Source of the DNA: Faecalibacterium hattorii
GTDB taxonomy: Bacteria; Bacillota; Clostridia; Oscillospirales; Ruminococcaceae
DNA: 51,251 nt
Assembly: GCF_003287455.1 (NCBI RefSeq)
Contig: NZ_PRLC01000020.1
Span: 1-51,251, forward strand
Direction: 5' to 3'
Below the pieces are notes generated by a model, which worked only from the letters and a program-made list of their open reading frames with translations, had not been told where the DNA came from and ran no database searches. Positions within the stretch are counted from its first letter, which is position 1. Every line of letters begins with the position of its first letter. Below, in pieces: positions 1 through 8,965 of the stretch. The position numbers were made by a program, and so were the translations under genes.

Positions 1-72
1 GAGTGGCGAGAATCGAACTCACGGCCTCTTGAACCCCATTCAAGCGCGCTACCAAAACTGCGCTACACCCGG
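1..72 (-). tRNA. tRNA-Pro (anticodon GGG), 3' end cut off by window edge
   Basis: Read on the minus strand, the sequence folds as a tRNA: a seven-base acceptor strand beginning CCGGGTG, the D-stem GCGC, an anticodon stem CTTGA/TCAAG around loop ATGGGGT, and a T-arm with TTCGATT. The anticodon is GGG, which reads the proline codon CCC. The last acceptor bases, the discriminator and any CCA lie outside the window. A strong promoter sits about 36 bases upstream. Confidence 0.95.
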
Positions 73-107
73 ATATCTGTCAGCGTTCTGCCGCTCACAG
101 CTCATTT

Positions 108-136
108 AGTATACCCGACGAAGGCTGTTTTGTCAA
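108..136 (-). promoter_or_regulatory. Sigma-A-type promoter of tRNA-Pro
   Basis: On the minus strand TTGACA (131-136) and TATACT (108-113) are separated by 17 bases. This near-consensus promoter points at the tRNA-Pro gene and lies just beyond the comF stop codon. Confidence 0.8.
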
Positions 137-144
137 GCACTTTT

Positions 145-879
145 TCAATTTTCTTCCTCAGAATTTTCATGGATCTGCGCGGAGGGCTGCGGGCGGGCGT
201 CGAACTCCACGGTGGCCAAGGCCACGGCAAAGATGCTCTGGGCACCGGCGGCCAGCAGAGCCTGTGCACACGCGGCGGCTGTTGCGCCGGTGGTGATGAC
301 ATCGTCCACAAGGAGGACGCGCTTGCCCTCCACCTGCTCCGGGTCAGGCACGGCAAAGGCCCCGGCCACATTGGCCAGCCGCTCGTCGAGGGAAAGCCCC
401 TCCTGCCGCCGGGCGGCATGGATCCGGACAAGGGCCTTGGGTTCCAGCGGAACCCCCACCGCGCGGGCGATGGGGCGGGCCATCCGCTCCGGGACGTTGT
501 AGCCGCGTGCCCGGCTGGAAGCGGGCACCGGCACGATGCAGTCGTAACTCAGCGCAAGGCCCGGTACCGGCTGGACCTCCGGGCCGAAGGCACCCATCTT
601 TGCTTCGCTGCCGAAGAGGAGCCGGGCCATCTCGGCCCCCAGCTCGTCGGCCGCCCACGGGGCCGCTTGGTACTTCGCCCGCAGCACGCCCCGCCGGACA
701 CAGCCCGCATAGCGGTAGGGAGCCGCCGCGCCCTCCAAACGGCCCAGATAGTGCAGCCCCGCCGAGAGGCGCATGGTCGGCTTGCGGCGCAGCGCATCCA
801 GTTCCGCACAGCAATCGGGGCAGGGGCTCACCGTTCCCAGCACCCGGTCGCAAAAAGGGCAGCGGCGCGGGTAAAGCAC
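145..879 (-). CDS. comF: ComF family phosphoribosyltransferase-like protein
   Basis: A ComF-type protein of about 244 residues. The N-terminus carries a zinc-ribbon-like cysteine set (RRCPFC, then CPDCC), and the C-terminal half has the type I phosphoribosyltransferase PRPP loop VLLVDDVITTGATA. Family members are linked to DNA uptake in competent Firmicutes; the enzymatic substrate is unknown. The start is uncertain: I chose the GTG at 877-879, just before LYPRRCPFC, where homologues usually begin. CTG codons a few residues upstream are alternatives and no clear ribosome-binding site is visible. It lies about 50 bases downstream of the SLH protein gene on the same strand and may be co-transcribed with it. 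Confidence 0.85.
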   Translation of the reverse strand: MLYPRRCPFCDRVLGTVSPCPDCCAELDALRRKPTMRLSAGLHYLGRLEGAAAPYRYAGCVRRGVLRAKYQAAPWAADELGAEMARLLFGSEAKMGAFGPEVQPVPGLALSYDCIVPVPASSRARGYNVPERMARPIARAVGVPLEPKALVRIHAARRQEGLSLDERLANVAGAFAVPDPEQVEGKRVLLVDDVITTGATAAACAQALLAAGAQSIFAVALATVEFDARPQPSAQIHENSEEEN

Positions 880-929
880 CCAGCGCAGCTGCCGCAGTGT
901 GCGGCAAACGCCGCTGTTCGATTTCAGGC

Positions 930-3140
930 TCAATCGTTCTTGACCGCGATGATGACGCGGACCTTCTTGCCCGCCGCACAGCCAAAGTTGTCGTACCAGC
1001 CGGTGAGCTTGTATTCGTCGGTGTTGACATAACTGAGCTTGGTGGGGTAATACTGGCCCTTGTACCACAGGTAGACCTGCGCGTCGTCGGCCATCTCATA
1101 GCGAGTGCCGCCCGACAGCACCGAGGCCGCGCCCACCCGGTCGATCTTCAGGGGCATCAACTGGACCATGGTCTTGATCGAGCCGGTGGTCTCCTGCCGG
1201 GCCGCAACGCCGCCCGCGATGACCGGGTACTTGATGGCCGTGGTGAAGCTGACCTGCGAACCGTTGACGTAGCAGACGTAAGTCGCGCCGCCGCCGATGA
1301 AGTTCAGGATCTGCTTGAAGGGGGTGCCGGTGATCTCCGCCACCTGTTTGAAGCCGATGCTCAGCAGCGAACCGGTGTTGCTGGTCAGCTTCTGCCACGA
1401 GGTCGAGAGGATATCGCCGGAGACGATGCCCCACAAGATCTCGCTGGTGGTGGGCACCAGCAGGTTCGACACCTGCCCGGCTACCGTGGCAGCGGTCGTG
1501 GTGGTTGTGGTTCCGGTCGTGCTGCCGGTGGTTCCCGCAGTACCTGTGGTGCCGGAAGCCGCACCGGTAGTGGTCTTCGTGGTAGTCGTCTTCGGGGTGG
1601 CAGCGGTACCGGAGGAATCGCCGCTGGTCTGGAAGCTGCCAATAAAGCTCTTGAGATCGGTGTAGTTGGCGGCGAGGTTCTTCACGTCGTCCAGCACGCC
1701 GTACTTCCACAGATCGCCGGTGACGTCGTTCAGGATCAGGCGGTCGATCTGGCCCGCCTCATTGACGGTGTAGTAGCGGACGTCGGAGCTGCTCAGTGTT
1801 ACCCCCGATAGGCGGCTGGGACGAACCGTCCCAGCCACACCCTCCGAAGTCGTATCCAGAATTTCTACGTCGTCGGCAAGGGCGGCACTGCCCAGTGCCG
1901 TGGCTGCCTCGTTGATGGTGCCGCTGGTGGAGCGGCGGTCGATCCGCTCCACGTTCTCGCCGTCAGGGCTGACGGTGATCTCCACCAGCCAGCCCGCCGG
2001 GAAGTTCAGGCTCTTGTCCACATTCACGGTGCGGGTGATGCCGTCGGTGCAGTAGACAGCCACCTTCTGCAGCACGTCCGCTCCGTTTTCTTCGATCAGG
2101 CTGCGGGATGAGGACTGGACGACGCCATAGAAGACGCTGTCGGCCTCTTCGCCGGTCACGATACCGGCGGCCTCATTGTTCATGCCCAGCAGCAGGGTCA
2201 CGACCTGACCCACGCCGCCGCCGTTCAGGGAGGACACCTGCGACGCCACGGCCGAGGAGCCGAGGGTGTAGGTGCTGCCCGCGACGGTCACCGAGGTGGG
2301 GGCGCTGGCGCTGGGGGAAACGGCCGTGATGCGGCCCGCCGCGCGGCGGGTGTAGATCCAGACGGTCTGTAAACTCTCGCTGTAGTAATACACATCGTAT
2401 TGGTTCAACTCGGCAGAACCGGAGACCTTATCGTTGCGGTAGATGCTGGCCGGGGTGAAGGGAAGCTGGGTGGTGCCGTCCGCGATGAAGGGGCCCTTCA
2501 GGCTGCTCATCATGACGCTGGAGGTATCCACCTGACCGTTGGAGACGGTGAAGCCCAGCGAGGTGCCGTAGGCGCTGCCGCTGGCGGAGTTGGCCGTCAG
2601 GGTGTTGTACATCAGGATGGCGCACTCTTCATAGTTCAGCGCCTCGCCCTGCTGGCGGTCCAGCTGGTTGCGCAGCCCCAGCTCGCTGGCCTTGTTCAGC
2701 TGCGCTTGGGGGAAGGAGCCGCTCAGCTCGGTCATCTTATAGCCCAGCAGCTTGAGGACGGCTGTGACGGCCTCTTCCAGCGTCACGGCGTTGTCCGGGC
2801 GGAAGGTGCCGTCGGTGTAGCCGCTCAGCCAGCCCTGCTGCACTGCGATGCGGACATAGGGGGCGTAAGCGGAGGTGCCGGGAAGGTCCTTATACAGGGT
2901 GCCCACGGCCCCCTGCGAGCCGACGCTCTCCCGGAAGGTGGAGTAGGACACCAGCATCCGGGCAAAGGCCCCGCGGGTGACCACAGCGTTCAGGGCGGCG
3001 GTCTGGGTGGAGTCCATGCCGTTCAGGGTGATGGACAACTGGACGGCGGTGTTGGCATTGCCCGCAGCCGAAGCCGGGAGCGCCAGCATCGACACGGCAA
3101 TGCTGACCGCGAGCAGGAATGCGAGAAGACGTTTTTTCAT
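930..3140 (-). CDS. Exported SLH-domain (S-layer homology) cell-surface protein
   Basis: A 736-residue protein. It begins with a Sec signal peptide (MKKRLLAFLLAVSIAVSML, cleavage near ALPASA) and continues with SLH-type sequence (GAFARML, YAPYVRIAVQQGWLSGYTDG, TFRPDNAVTLEEAV) that would bind secondary cell-wall polymer. A Thr/Ser/Gly-rich linker of about 45 residues (roughly 506-550) separates the middle region from a C-terminal domain I do not recognise. The start at 3140 follows GGAGG in the minus strand. It is the last gene of an operon with an adaptor, an ATPase and a MacB-like permease, 13 bases after the permease, so it may be a client or accessory of that transporter. Function beyond wall anchoring is unknown. 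Confidence 0.85.
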   Translation of the reverse strand: MKKRLLAFLLAVSIAVSMLALPASAAGNANTAVQLSITLNGMDSTQTAALNAVVTRGAFARMLVSYSTFRESVGSQGAVGTLYKDLPGTSAYAPYVRIAVQQGWLSGYTDGTFRPDNAVTLEEAVTAVLKLLGYKMTELSGSFPQAQLNKASELGLRNQLDRQQGEALNYEECAILMYNTLTANSASGSAYGTSLGFTVSNGQVDTSSVMMSSLKGPFIADGTTQLPFTPASIYRNDKVSGSAELNQYDVYYYSESLQTVWIYTRRAAGRITAVSPSASAPTSVTVAGSTYTLGSSAVASQVSSLNGGGVGQVVTLLLGMNNEAAGIVTGEEADSVFYGVVQSSSRSLIEENGADVLQKVAVYCTDGITRTVNVDKSLNFPAGWLVEITVSPDGENVERIDRRSTSGTINEAATALGSAALADDVEILDTTSEGVAGTVRPSRLSGVTLSSSDVRYYTVNEAGQIDRLILNDVTGDLWKYGVLDDVKNLAANYTDLKSFIGSFQTSGDSSGTAATPKTTTTKTTTGAASGTTGTAGTTGSTTGTTTTTTAATVAGQVSNLLVPTTSEILWGIVSGDILSTSWQKLTSNTGSLLSIGFKQVAEITGTPFKQILNFIGGGATYVCYVNGSQVSFTTAIKYPVIAGGVAARQETTGSIKTMVQLMPLKIDRVGAASVLSGGTRYEMADDAQVYLWYKGQYYPTKLSYVNTDEYKLTGWYDNFGCAAGKKVRVIIAVKND

Positions 3141-3153
3141 GAGGGAAACCTCC

Positions 3154-4356
3154 TTAATCGTAACGAAGGGCTTCGATGGGGTTGAGCCGGGCCGCCCGCT
3201 TGGCGGGCAGGTAGCCGAACAGCACGCCGATGAAGACCGAGATGCCGAAGGCCACTGCAATGGAGTTGAAGGACGGGCTGACCGTGACATCGATGTCCGA
3301 CGAGATCATGGGCAGGACGTGGTTGGCTGCCATCGAGACGATGTAGCCCAGCACGATGCCCAGCACACCGCCCAGCGCGGAGGTGGTAGCCGCCTCCACA
3401 ACGAACTGGGAAAGGATGACCCGCTCTTTCGCACCCAGCGCCTTGCGGATGCCGATCTCACGGGTGCGCTCGGTGACGGAGACGAGCATGATGTTCATGA
3501 TGCCGATACCGCCCACCAGCAGCGAGATGCTGGCGATGCCGGTGAGGACGACGATGACCATGTTGATCATGTTGTTCATCTCTTCCAGCCACTCGCTCGC
3601 GCTGTAAACGTAGAAGGCGCTGTCGCTCTTGAACAGATCGGTCAGGTACGCTTCCACGACGGCTTTGGCCTCATTGGCCTTGCTTTCATCGCTCATGATG
3701 GCGATGTAGCTGCTGGCCATGGCCGTATTGGAAAGGCGCATTGCGATGGTGTAGGGCAGGTAGATGCAGTCATCGTCCGAGCCCTGCTGCATGGAGGTGT
3801 TGTTCACCTTGGCGTTCAGCACGCCCACGATGCGGAACTTGTAGGGCCCCAGCTTGATGGTCTGGCCCACGCCCCGCCCGCCGTAGGCCACGCGGTTGAG
3901 GTAATCGCCGATGACGCAGACCTGCTTGTTGTCCTTCATATCCATGTACTGCAAGCCGCGGCCTTGGGCGACGGTGTAGTTCTTCATGGAGGTGAAATTT
4001 TCGTCCACGCCGGCAACATTGCTGTAGCGGTAGGTCGTGGTACCCACCTTCGGGGTGTTGCTGCTGAAATCGATCTGGGGCGAGATGGACTGGATGAGGT
4101 CCGGGTTCTTGGTGCCGATGGCGTACACATCCTCCACCGTCACGGTGCGGGAGCCGTAGCCCCAGATGTTGATGGACAGGGTGTTGGTGCCCATGGCCGA
4201 GAAGCTGTCCCGCATACTCTGGGTCATGCCGTTGCCGAGGCCGACGATGACGATGACCGCCATGACGCCGATGATGATGCCCAGCATGGTCAAAAAGGTG
4301 CGGAGCTTGTTGCTCCAGACGTTCTGGATGGCCTGCCGGAAGGTCTCAACGATCAT
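3154..4356 (-). CDS. MacB/FtsX-type ABC transporter permease
   Basis: A 400-residue permease of the MacB family. One N-terminal transmembrane helix (about residues 20-42, around TMLGIIIGVMAVIVIVG) is followed by a roughly 200-residue extracytoplasmic MacB core domain, then three C-terminal helices of the FtsX domain ending in the typical LNPIEALRYD. Such permeases are mechanotransmission devices that export peptides, lipids or antibiotics with an ATPase and an adaptor rather than classic translocation pores. It overlaps the ATPase gene by four bases (ATGA), which implies translational coupling. The substrate cannot be read from sequence. Confidence 0.93.
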   Translation of the reverse strand: MIVETFRQAIQNVWSNKLRTFLTMLGIIIGVMAVIVIVGLGNGMTQSMRDSFSAMGTNTLSINIWGYGSRTVTVEDVYAIGTKNPDLIQSISPQIDFSSNTPKVGTTTYRYSNVAGVDENFTSMKNYTVAQGRGLQYMDMKDNKQVCVIGDYLNRVAYGGRGVGQTIKLGPYKFRIVGVLNAKVNNTSMQQGSDDDCIYLPYTIAMRLSNTAMASSYIAIMSDESKANEAKAVVEAYLTDLFKSDSAFYVYSASEWLEEMNNMINMVIVVLTGIASISLLVGGIGIMNIMLVSVTERTREIGIRKALGAKERVILSQFVVEAATTSALGGVLGIVLGYIVSMAANHVLPMISSDIDVTVSPSFNSIAVAFGISVFIGVLFGYLPAKRAARLNPIEALRYD

Positions 4357-5108
4357 GCTTCCGCCTCCTTTTCTGCCGCCGGGGTCTCCGGCACCAGCGT
4401 CGGCTGGACGAAGGCCTCCGGCGCGTGGGAATCGCCGTCGTACACCACCCGGCCATCCTCCAAGCGGATGATGCGGTCGGCCTGTACGGCGATGGAATTG
4501 TCGTGGGTGATGAGGACGACGGTGTGGCCCTCCTCGTGCATCTGCTGGAGCATCGCCAGCACTTCGCGGCCGGTGTGGGAGTCCAGCGCACCGGTGGGTT
4601 CGTCGGCCAGAATGACCGCCGGGTTGCGCACCAGCGCCCGCGCGATGGAAACGCGCTGCTGCTGGCCGCCGGAAAGCTGGTTGGGCCTGTTCTTGACCTT
4701 ATCGCCAAGGCCCACCCGCTCCAGCACCTCGCGGGCGCGGCGGTGGCGCACGGCGCGGGGGATGCCCGCATACACCAGCGGCACCTCCACGTTCTCCAGC
4801 AGGTTCAGCCGGGGCAGCAGGTTGTACTGCTGGAAGATGAAGCCCAGCATCTCGTTGCGGATGGCAGCCAGCTCGTTGCGGCTCATCTTGCCTACGTCCT
4901 TGCCGTTCAGCCGGTAGGTGCCGTGGGTGGGCACATCCAAACAGCCGATGATGTTCATGCAGGTGGATTTGCCGGAGCCAGACTGGCCGACGATGGCGAC
5001 GAACTCGCCTTTGTCTATTTTCATGGTGATGTGGTCGGCCGCTTTTACCGTGGTGTCGCCCATCTGGTAATATTTGCAGACCTCATCAAATTCGATCAGA
5101 GCGCTCAT
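4353..5108 (-). CDS. ABC transporter ATP-binding protein (MacB/LolD type)
   Basis: A 251-residue nucleotide-binding protein with Walker A GQSGSGKST, ABC signature LSGGQQQRVSIARA, Walker B VILADEPTGALD and the switch histidine in LITHDN. Together these are diagnostic of the LolD/MacB ATPase family. The C-terminus has a short acidic, Ala/Glu-rich extension. It lies 11 bases downstream of the adaptor gene and overlaps the permease start, so the three genes form one exporter. Confidence 0.95.
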   Translation of the reverse strand: MSALIEFDEVCKYYQMGDTTVKAADHITMKIDKGEFVAIVGQSGSGKSTCMNIIGCLDVPTHGTYRLNGKDVGKMSRNELAAIRNEMLGFIFQQYNLLPRLNLLENVEVPLVYAGIPRAVRHRRAREVLERVGLGDKVKNRPNQLSGGQQQRVSIARALVRNPAVILADEPTGALDSHTGREVLAMLQQMHEEGHTVVLITHDNSIAVQADRIIRLEDGRVVYDGDSHAPEAFVQPTLVPETPAAEKEAEA

Positions 5109-5119
5109 CGTTCCTCCTA

Positions 5120-6757
5120 TCAGAATATCATCATGCTGCTGCCGCTGCCGTCGTCATAGTAGTCGTCGGAACTGATGGAGTTGGGGTCGTAGCCAATGGT
5201 ATCACCCTCCTGAATGCCGCTGACGATCTGGGTGTAGTCGTCATCGCTGACGCCGGTCTTAACGGCGACGTAGACGAAGCCCTCCGGGGCTTCCATCCCC
5301 TGCTCGGCGTTGGAAGCGCTGGGGGAATCCTGTGTGACGAGGACATAGCCGCCCCGCATCACCGCTGCGTTGGGCACGCAGAGGGCGTTGGTGGCCTCGG
5401 CCACCACGATCTCGGCGTTGGCGTTCATGCCGGGGCGCAGACCGTCGGTGTCGTCGATGCGGATGGTGACGGGATAGGTGGTGGTGCCGCCGTTGGCGGT
5501 GCCCTTCATGGAGACGCGGGTCACGGTGCCGACGTAGGTCTTATCCTGCACGGCGTCGGCGGTGATCTGGACCTTCTGGCCCACCGAGATGGAGCTGATC
5601 TGCAGCTCATCCACGTTGATACTCATTTCAAGGTAGCTCAGGTCGTAGACGATGCAAAGGGTATCGCCCGCCTTGGCCGCGTCGCCCGCCTTGGCATCCT
5701 TTTCGATGATGGTGCCGTTGATGGGGGCGGTGATGGTGTAGTTGTTCATGGCGTCCTGCAAATTCTGCATCGAGATCTCGGCGCTGCGCAGGGACTCGGA
5801 TGCAGACTGGATGGACTCGGTCAGGTCATCGCCGGAAAGGCCGATGAGGATATCGTCCTTTGCGACCTCGGCACCCTCCTGCACGTTGATGGCAGTCACG
5901 GTACCGGCAGCCTGTGCGGTCAGGGTCCGCTCGGCCTGATAGCCGAAGACGGCGGAGCCGATGGAGCTGACGCCGTTGATGGAGGCGGTGGCTGCCTGTG
6001 CGGTGGTCAGGCCGCCCGCGTTGCGCACAGCAATGGTCACGGTACGGGTCAGCAGGTTGCCCGCGCTCAGCGCGTCGGTGCCGGTCACGGAGGTGACAGT
6101 GCCGGTCAACTGCTCAAAGGTGCCGTCCAGCGTCACGTCGGCGCTCTGCCCCACCGAGAAATTGGCGGCATCGGCGGCGGGGAACTCCAGCGTCAGCAGC
6201 ATCTTGGAGCTGTCGCGGATGACAGCCACCTCCTGCCCGCTGGTCACCTCGTCGCCCTTGTTCACCTTCAGGCTGCTCACGGTGCCCGCCACTTCGGCGC
6301 GGACATACTGGCGGTCCACGACCTTATCGTAGCTGCGCTGGGCTTGCTGCATGGCGATCTCAGCCTTTTCGAAGTTGGTGGAAGCGTCCGAGCTGTCGAT
6401 GGTGTAGAGCACGGTGCCCTCATCCACGGTGTCTCCCTCTTCTATGGTGCTGGTCAGCACCTTGCCGTCCACCAGAGACTTCACGGTGTAGGTGTTGGCC
6501 GGGTTCAGCGTACCGGTGCCGCTCAGGGTGTTGGAAACGTTCCGGTACTCCGGGGCCGCCTCCGTATAGCTGGCGTCCACGCTGGCGGGTTTGGCCTGTT
6601 TGGGCCAAAGCAAAAAGGCACCGCCCGCCACGATGACACAGACTGCCGGCACCAGCAATTTCCAATTCTTCTTCCAGAACGCGGCAGGGCCCTTGCCCGC
6701 TGCTGCGGCTTCGGGCGCTTGCGCTTCCGGGTTGTCCTTCTTCTTTTTCCAGTTCAT
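5120..6757 (-). CDS. Membrane-fusion (HlyD/YknX-like) adaptor of the ABC exporter
   Basis: A 545-residue adaptor with one N-terminal membrane anchor (around WKLLVPAVCVIVAGGAFLLW). Two lipoyl/biotinyl-like half motifs flank coiled-coil segments (GTVLYTIDSSDASTNFEKAEIA; DAMNNYTITAPINGTIIEKD), and a beta-barrel domain follows. These proteins link MacB-type permeases to the cell exterior; in Gram-positives the analogue is YknX. The C-terminus is Asp/Ser/Met-rich. The ATG at 6757 was chosen because AGGAGG precedes it; an in-frame upstream extension lacks a ribosome-binding site. It is the first gene of the exporter operon. Confidence 0.92.
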   Translation of the reverse strand: MNWKKKKDNPEAQAPEAAAAGKGPAAFWKKNWKLLVPAVCVIVAGGAFLLWPKQAKPASVDASYTEAAPEYRNVSNTLSGTGTLNPANTYTVKSLVDGKVLTSTIEEGDTVDEGTVLYTIDSSDASTNFEKAEIAMQQAQRSYDKVVDRQYVRAEVAGTVSSLKVNKGDEVTSGQEVAVIRDSSKMLLTLEFPAADAANFSVGQSADVTLDGTFEQLTGTVTSVTGTDALSAGNLLTRTVTIAVRNAGGLTTAQAATASINGVSSIGSAVFGYQAERTLTAQAAGTVTAINVQEGAEVAKDDILIGLSGDDLTESIQSASESLRSAEISMQNLQDAMNNYTITAPINGTIIEKDAKAGDAAKAGDTLCIVYDLSYLEMSINVDELQISSISVGQKVQITADAVQDKTYVGTVTRVSMKGTANGGTTTYPVTIRIDDTDGLRPGMNANAEIVVAEATNALCVPNAAVMRGGYVLVTQDSPSASNAEQGMEAPEGFVYVAVKTGVSDDDYTQIVSGIQEGDTIGYDPNSISSDDYYDDGSGSSMMIF

Positions 6758-6822
6758 GATCACTGTTCCTCCTATATTGGTCCGGGTCGGCCGTTCCGCC
6801 CGGCGGATTCCAGATATGTATA

Positions 6823-6860
6823 AGTGTAGTGTATCGCATTTTTTCAAGTTGCACAAGCGT
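6823..6860 (-). promoter_or_regulatory. Possible promoter of the MacB-like exporter operon
   Basis: The AT-rich region upstream of the adaptor gene carries TACACT elements (minus strand, two overlapping copies at 6823-6833) and TTGAAA/TTGTGC -35 candidates. Spacing fits more than one pairing, so the exact elements are uncertain. Confidence 0.35.
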
Positions 6861-6929
6861 CCAAATTTCATTTCACCATTTTTTCAACAAAAAAGTAAGG
6901 TTTTGTGGAATTTCTGCCCCATGAAACGC

Positions 6930-6965
6930 AAAAACGGCCTCCCGAAGTACTCCGGGAGGCCGCGA
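6930..6965 (-). terminator. Intrinsic terminator after the GGGtGRT gene
   Basis: A 10-bp GC-rich stem (CGGCCTCCCG / CGGGAGGCCG, 6935-6944 with 6953-6962) is followed on the minus strand by a T-run. Confidence 0.85.
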
Positions 6966-6987
6966 AAACGCTTATTTCAGGATGAAC

Positions 6988-7986
6988 TTAGGCGTTTGCC
7001 TGAGCAGCAGCAACAGCGCAAGCGACGGTTGCACCGACCATGGGGTTGTTGCCCATGCCGATCAGACCCATCATCTCAACGTGTGCGGGCACAGAAGAAG
7101 AACCAGCAAACTGAGCATCGCCATGGACGCGGCCCAGAGAGTCGGTCAGGCCGTAGCTGGCAGGACCAGCGGCCACGTTATCGGGGTGCAGGGTACGGCC
7201 CGTGCCGCCGCCGGAAGCGACGGAGAAGTACTTCTTGCCGTTCTCGATGGCCCACTTCTTGTAGGTGCCGGCAACGAGGTGCTGGAAGCGGACGGGGTTG
7301 GTGGAGTTACCGGTGATGGAGCACTGGACGTCCTCCTTCTTCATGATGGCAACACCCTCCATGACGTCGTTGGCGCCATAGCACTTGACGGCTGCACGCT
7401 CGCCGGTGGAGAAGGGGATCTCCTTGACGACGGTCAGAGTCTGGGAGGGGATGTCATACTCGGTCTGCACATAAGTGAAGCCGTTGATACGGGAGATGAT
7501 GTAAGCAGCATCCTTGCCGAGGCCGTTCAGGATGACGCGCAGGGGGGTCTTGCGGACCTTGTTTGCGGTGCGGGCGATGCCGATCGCACCCTCAGCGGCT
7601 GCGAAGGACTCGTGGCCGGCGAGGAAAGCGAAGCAGGTGGTGTCCTCGCTCAGCAGACGAGCGCCCAGATTGCCGTGGCCCAGACCGACCTGACGCTGCT
7701 CAGCGACAGAGCCGGGGATGGTGAAGGCTTCCAGACCCTCGCCGATGGCAGCAGCGCACTCGGCAGCATCGGTCAGGCCGCGCTTGACGGCGATGGCAGT
7801 GCCCAGAGTGTAGGCCCAGACTGCGTTATCGAAGCAGATGGGCTGCACGCCGCGGACGATCTTATCGCAGTCAATGCCCTTTGCGAGGAGCATCTCGTTG
7901 CAAGCGTCCAGAGATTCAAGGCCGTTGGCCTTCAGGCATGCCTCGATCTTCGGCATGCGGCGATCCATAGATTCAAAAGTTGCCAT
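6988..7986 (-). CDS. GGGtGRT family protein
   Basis: A 332-residue protein that carries the family's namesake motif GGGTGRT at residues 259-265, within FSVASGGGTGRTLHPDN. The family is widespread in anaerobic Firmicutes and has no established biochemical role that I know of. The protein looks cytosolic, with no signal peptide or membrane segment. The ATG at 7986 follows AGGAGG. It lies 17 bases downstream of a NifU-like scaffold gene and shares its terminator, so a role in iron-sulfur cluster handling is a reasonable inference but not shown by this sequence. Confidence 0.9.
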   Translation of the reverse strand: MATFESMDRRMPKIEACLKANGLESLDACNEMLLAKGIDCDKIVRGVQPICFDNAVWAYTLGTAIAVKRGLTDAAECAAAIGEGLEAFTIPGSVAEQRQVGLGHGNLGARLLSEDTTCFAFLAGHESFAAAEGAIGIARTANKVRKTPLRVILNGLGKDAAYIISRINGFTYVQTEYDIPSQTLTVVKEIPFSTGERAAVKCYGANDVMEGVAIMKKEDVQCSITGNSTNPVRFQHLVAGTYKKWAIENGKKYFSVASGGGTGRTLHPDNVAAGPASYGLTDSLGRVHGDAQFAGSSSVPAHVEMMGLIGMGNNPMVGATVACAVAAAQANA

Positions 7987-8003
7987 GAGTTGTTCCTCCT
8001 CTC

Positions 8004-8705
8004 TTATTCCTCACGCGGGTCGATGTACTTGACGGCGCCCTGATCTGCGCTGAAGCGGCCGTAAGTGCCCACGTTCTTCTCATAAGCCTCATTGGGGGTC
8101 TTGCCGTGACGGATGTCCTCCATCATCTTGCCCAGCTTGACGAACTGGTAGCCGATGACTTCGTCGTTCTCGTCCACAGCCAGCTTGTTGATGTAGCCCT
8201 CGGTCAGCTCCAGATAACGGACGCCCTTCTCCTTGGTGGAGAAGATGGTGCCGGTCATGGAACGCAGACCCTTGCCCAGATCGTCCAGACCTGCGCCGAT
8301 GGGCAGACCGTCCTCAGAGAAAGCGGTCTGGCTGCGGCCGTAAACGATCTGCAGGAACAGCTCGCGCATTGCCACGTTGATGGCGTCGCAGACGAGGTCG
8401 GTGTTCAGGGCTTCCAGAATGGTCTTGCCGGGCAGGATCTCGCCAGCCATAGCGGCGGAGTGGGTCATGCCGGAGCAGCCGATGGTCTCGACCAGAGCCT
8501 CTTCGATGACGCCGTTCTTGATGTTCAGAGACAGCTTGCAGGTACCCTGCTGAGGTGCACACCAGCCAACACCGTGGGTGTAGCCGCTGATGTCCTTCAC
8601 TTCATAGGCCTTGACCCATGCACCCTCTTCGGGGATGGGAGCCGGACCATGCTTAGGACCTTTGGTGATCGGGCACATATTCTGTACTTGCTGCGAATAG
8701 GTCAT
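8004..8705 (-). CDS. NifU/IscU-like iron-sulfur cluster scaffold protein
   Basis: A 233-residue protein. The stretch EALVETIGCSGMTHSAAMAG (about residues 69-88) with LPGKTILEAL after it matches the IscU/NifU N-domain pattern around its second ligand cysteine. Other cysteines are at 49 and 56 (GWCAPQQGTC) and 106. The usual third-ligand HC motif of IscU is not visible, so this is a divergent scaffold. I chose the ATG at 8705 because AAGGAG stands nine bases upstream; an ATG two codons earlier (8711) lies too close to it. It has its own promoter with a leader of roughly 110 bases and precedes the GGGtGRT gene. Confidence 0.85.
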   Translation of the reverse strand: MTYSQQVQNMCPITKGPKHGPAPIPEEGAWVKAYEVKDISGYTHGVGWCAPQQGTCKLSLNIKNGVIEEALVETIGCSGMTHSAAMAGEILPGKTILEALNTDLVCDAINVAMRELFLQIVYGRSQTAFSEDGLPIGAGLDDLGKGLRSMTGTIFSTKEKGVRYLELTEGYINKLAVDENDEVIGYQFVKLGKMMEDIRHGKTPNEAYEKNVGTYGRFSADQGAVKYIDPREE

Positions 8706-8823
8706 AATCATACTCTCCTTTTGACAAATTGATGCCATGCAGCAGGGGGGCTCCCCCGCTGTTTGCATTTGACCGGCTGCCGCTGCTCTCATCAGCGCCG
8801 CCGGTACTACCACGCATGATTTT

Positions 8824-8852
8824 ATTATAGAGAACCTTGGCGCAATTTGCAA
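8824..8852 (-). promoter_or_regulatory. Sigma-A-type promoter of the scaffold-GGGtGRT operon
   Basis: On the minus strand TTGCAA (8847-8852) and a perfect TATAAT (8824-8829) are separated by 17 bases. The leader before the start codon is about 110 bases; I see no known riboswitch fold in it. Confidence 0.8.
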
Positions 8853-8965
8853 GACGTTTATGACAATTTTCCCGCAAACTTTTTGACGGTTATACGTAGC
8901 TAACCGCCACATTTTATGCTTTTGCCCTCTTGATTGATAATTTTTTGTCAGCTTTGCTCAAAGGC

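Noticed and set aside
4425-5159. Long plus-strand open frames opposite the exporter genes, and similar long antisense frames across the whole window
   Set aside because: They mirror the GC-rich third positions of the real minus-strand genes, lack ribosome-binding sites and show His/Val/Gly/Asp-rich low-complexity composition.
8926-8965. Possible terminator downstream of the MFS gene
   Set aside because: The CTTTG/CAAAG pairing leaves a loop too short to form and the remaining pairing is weak.
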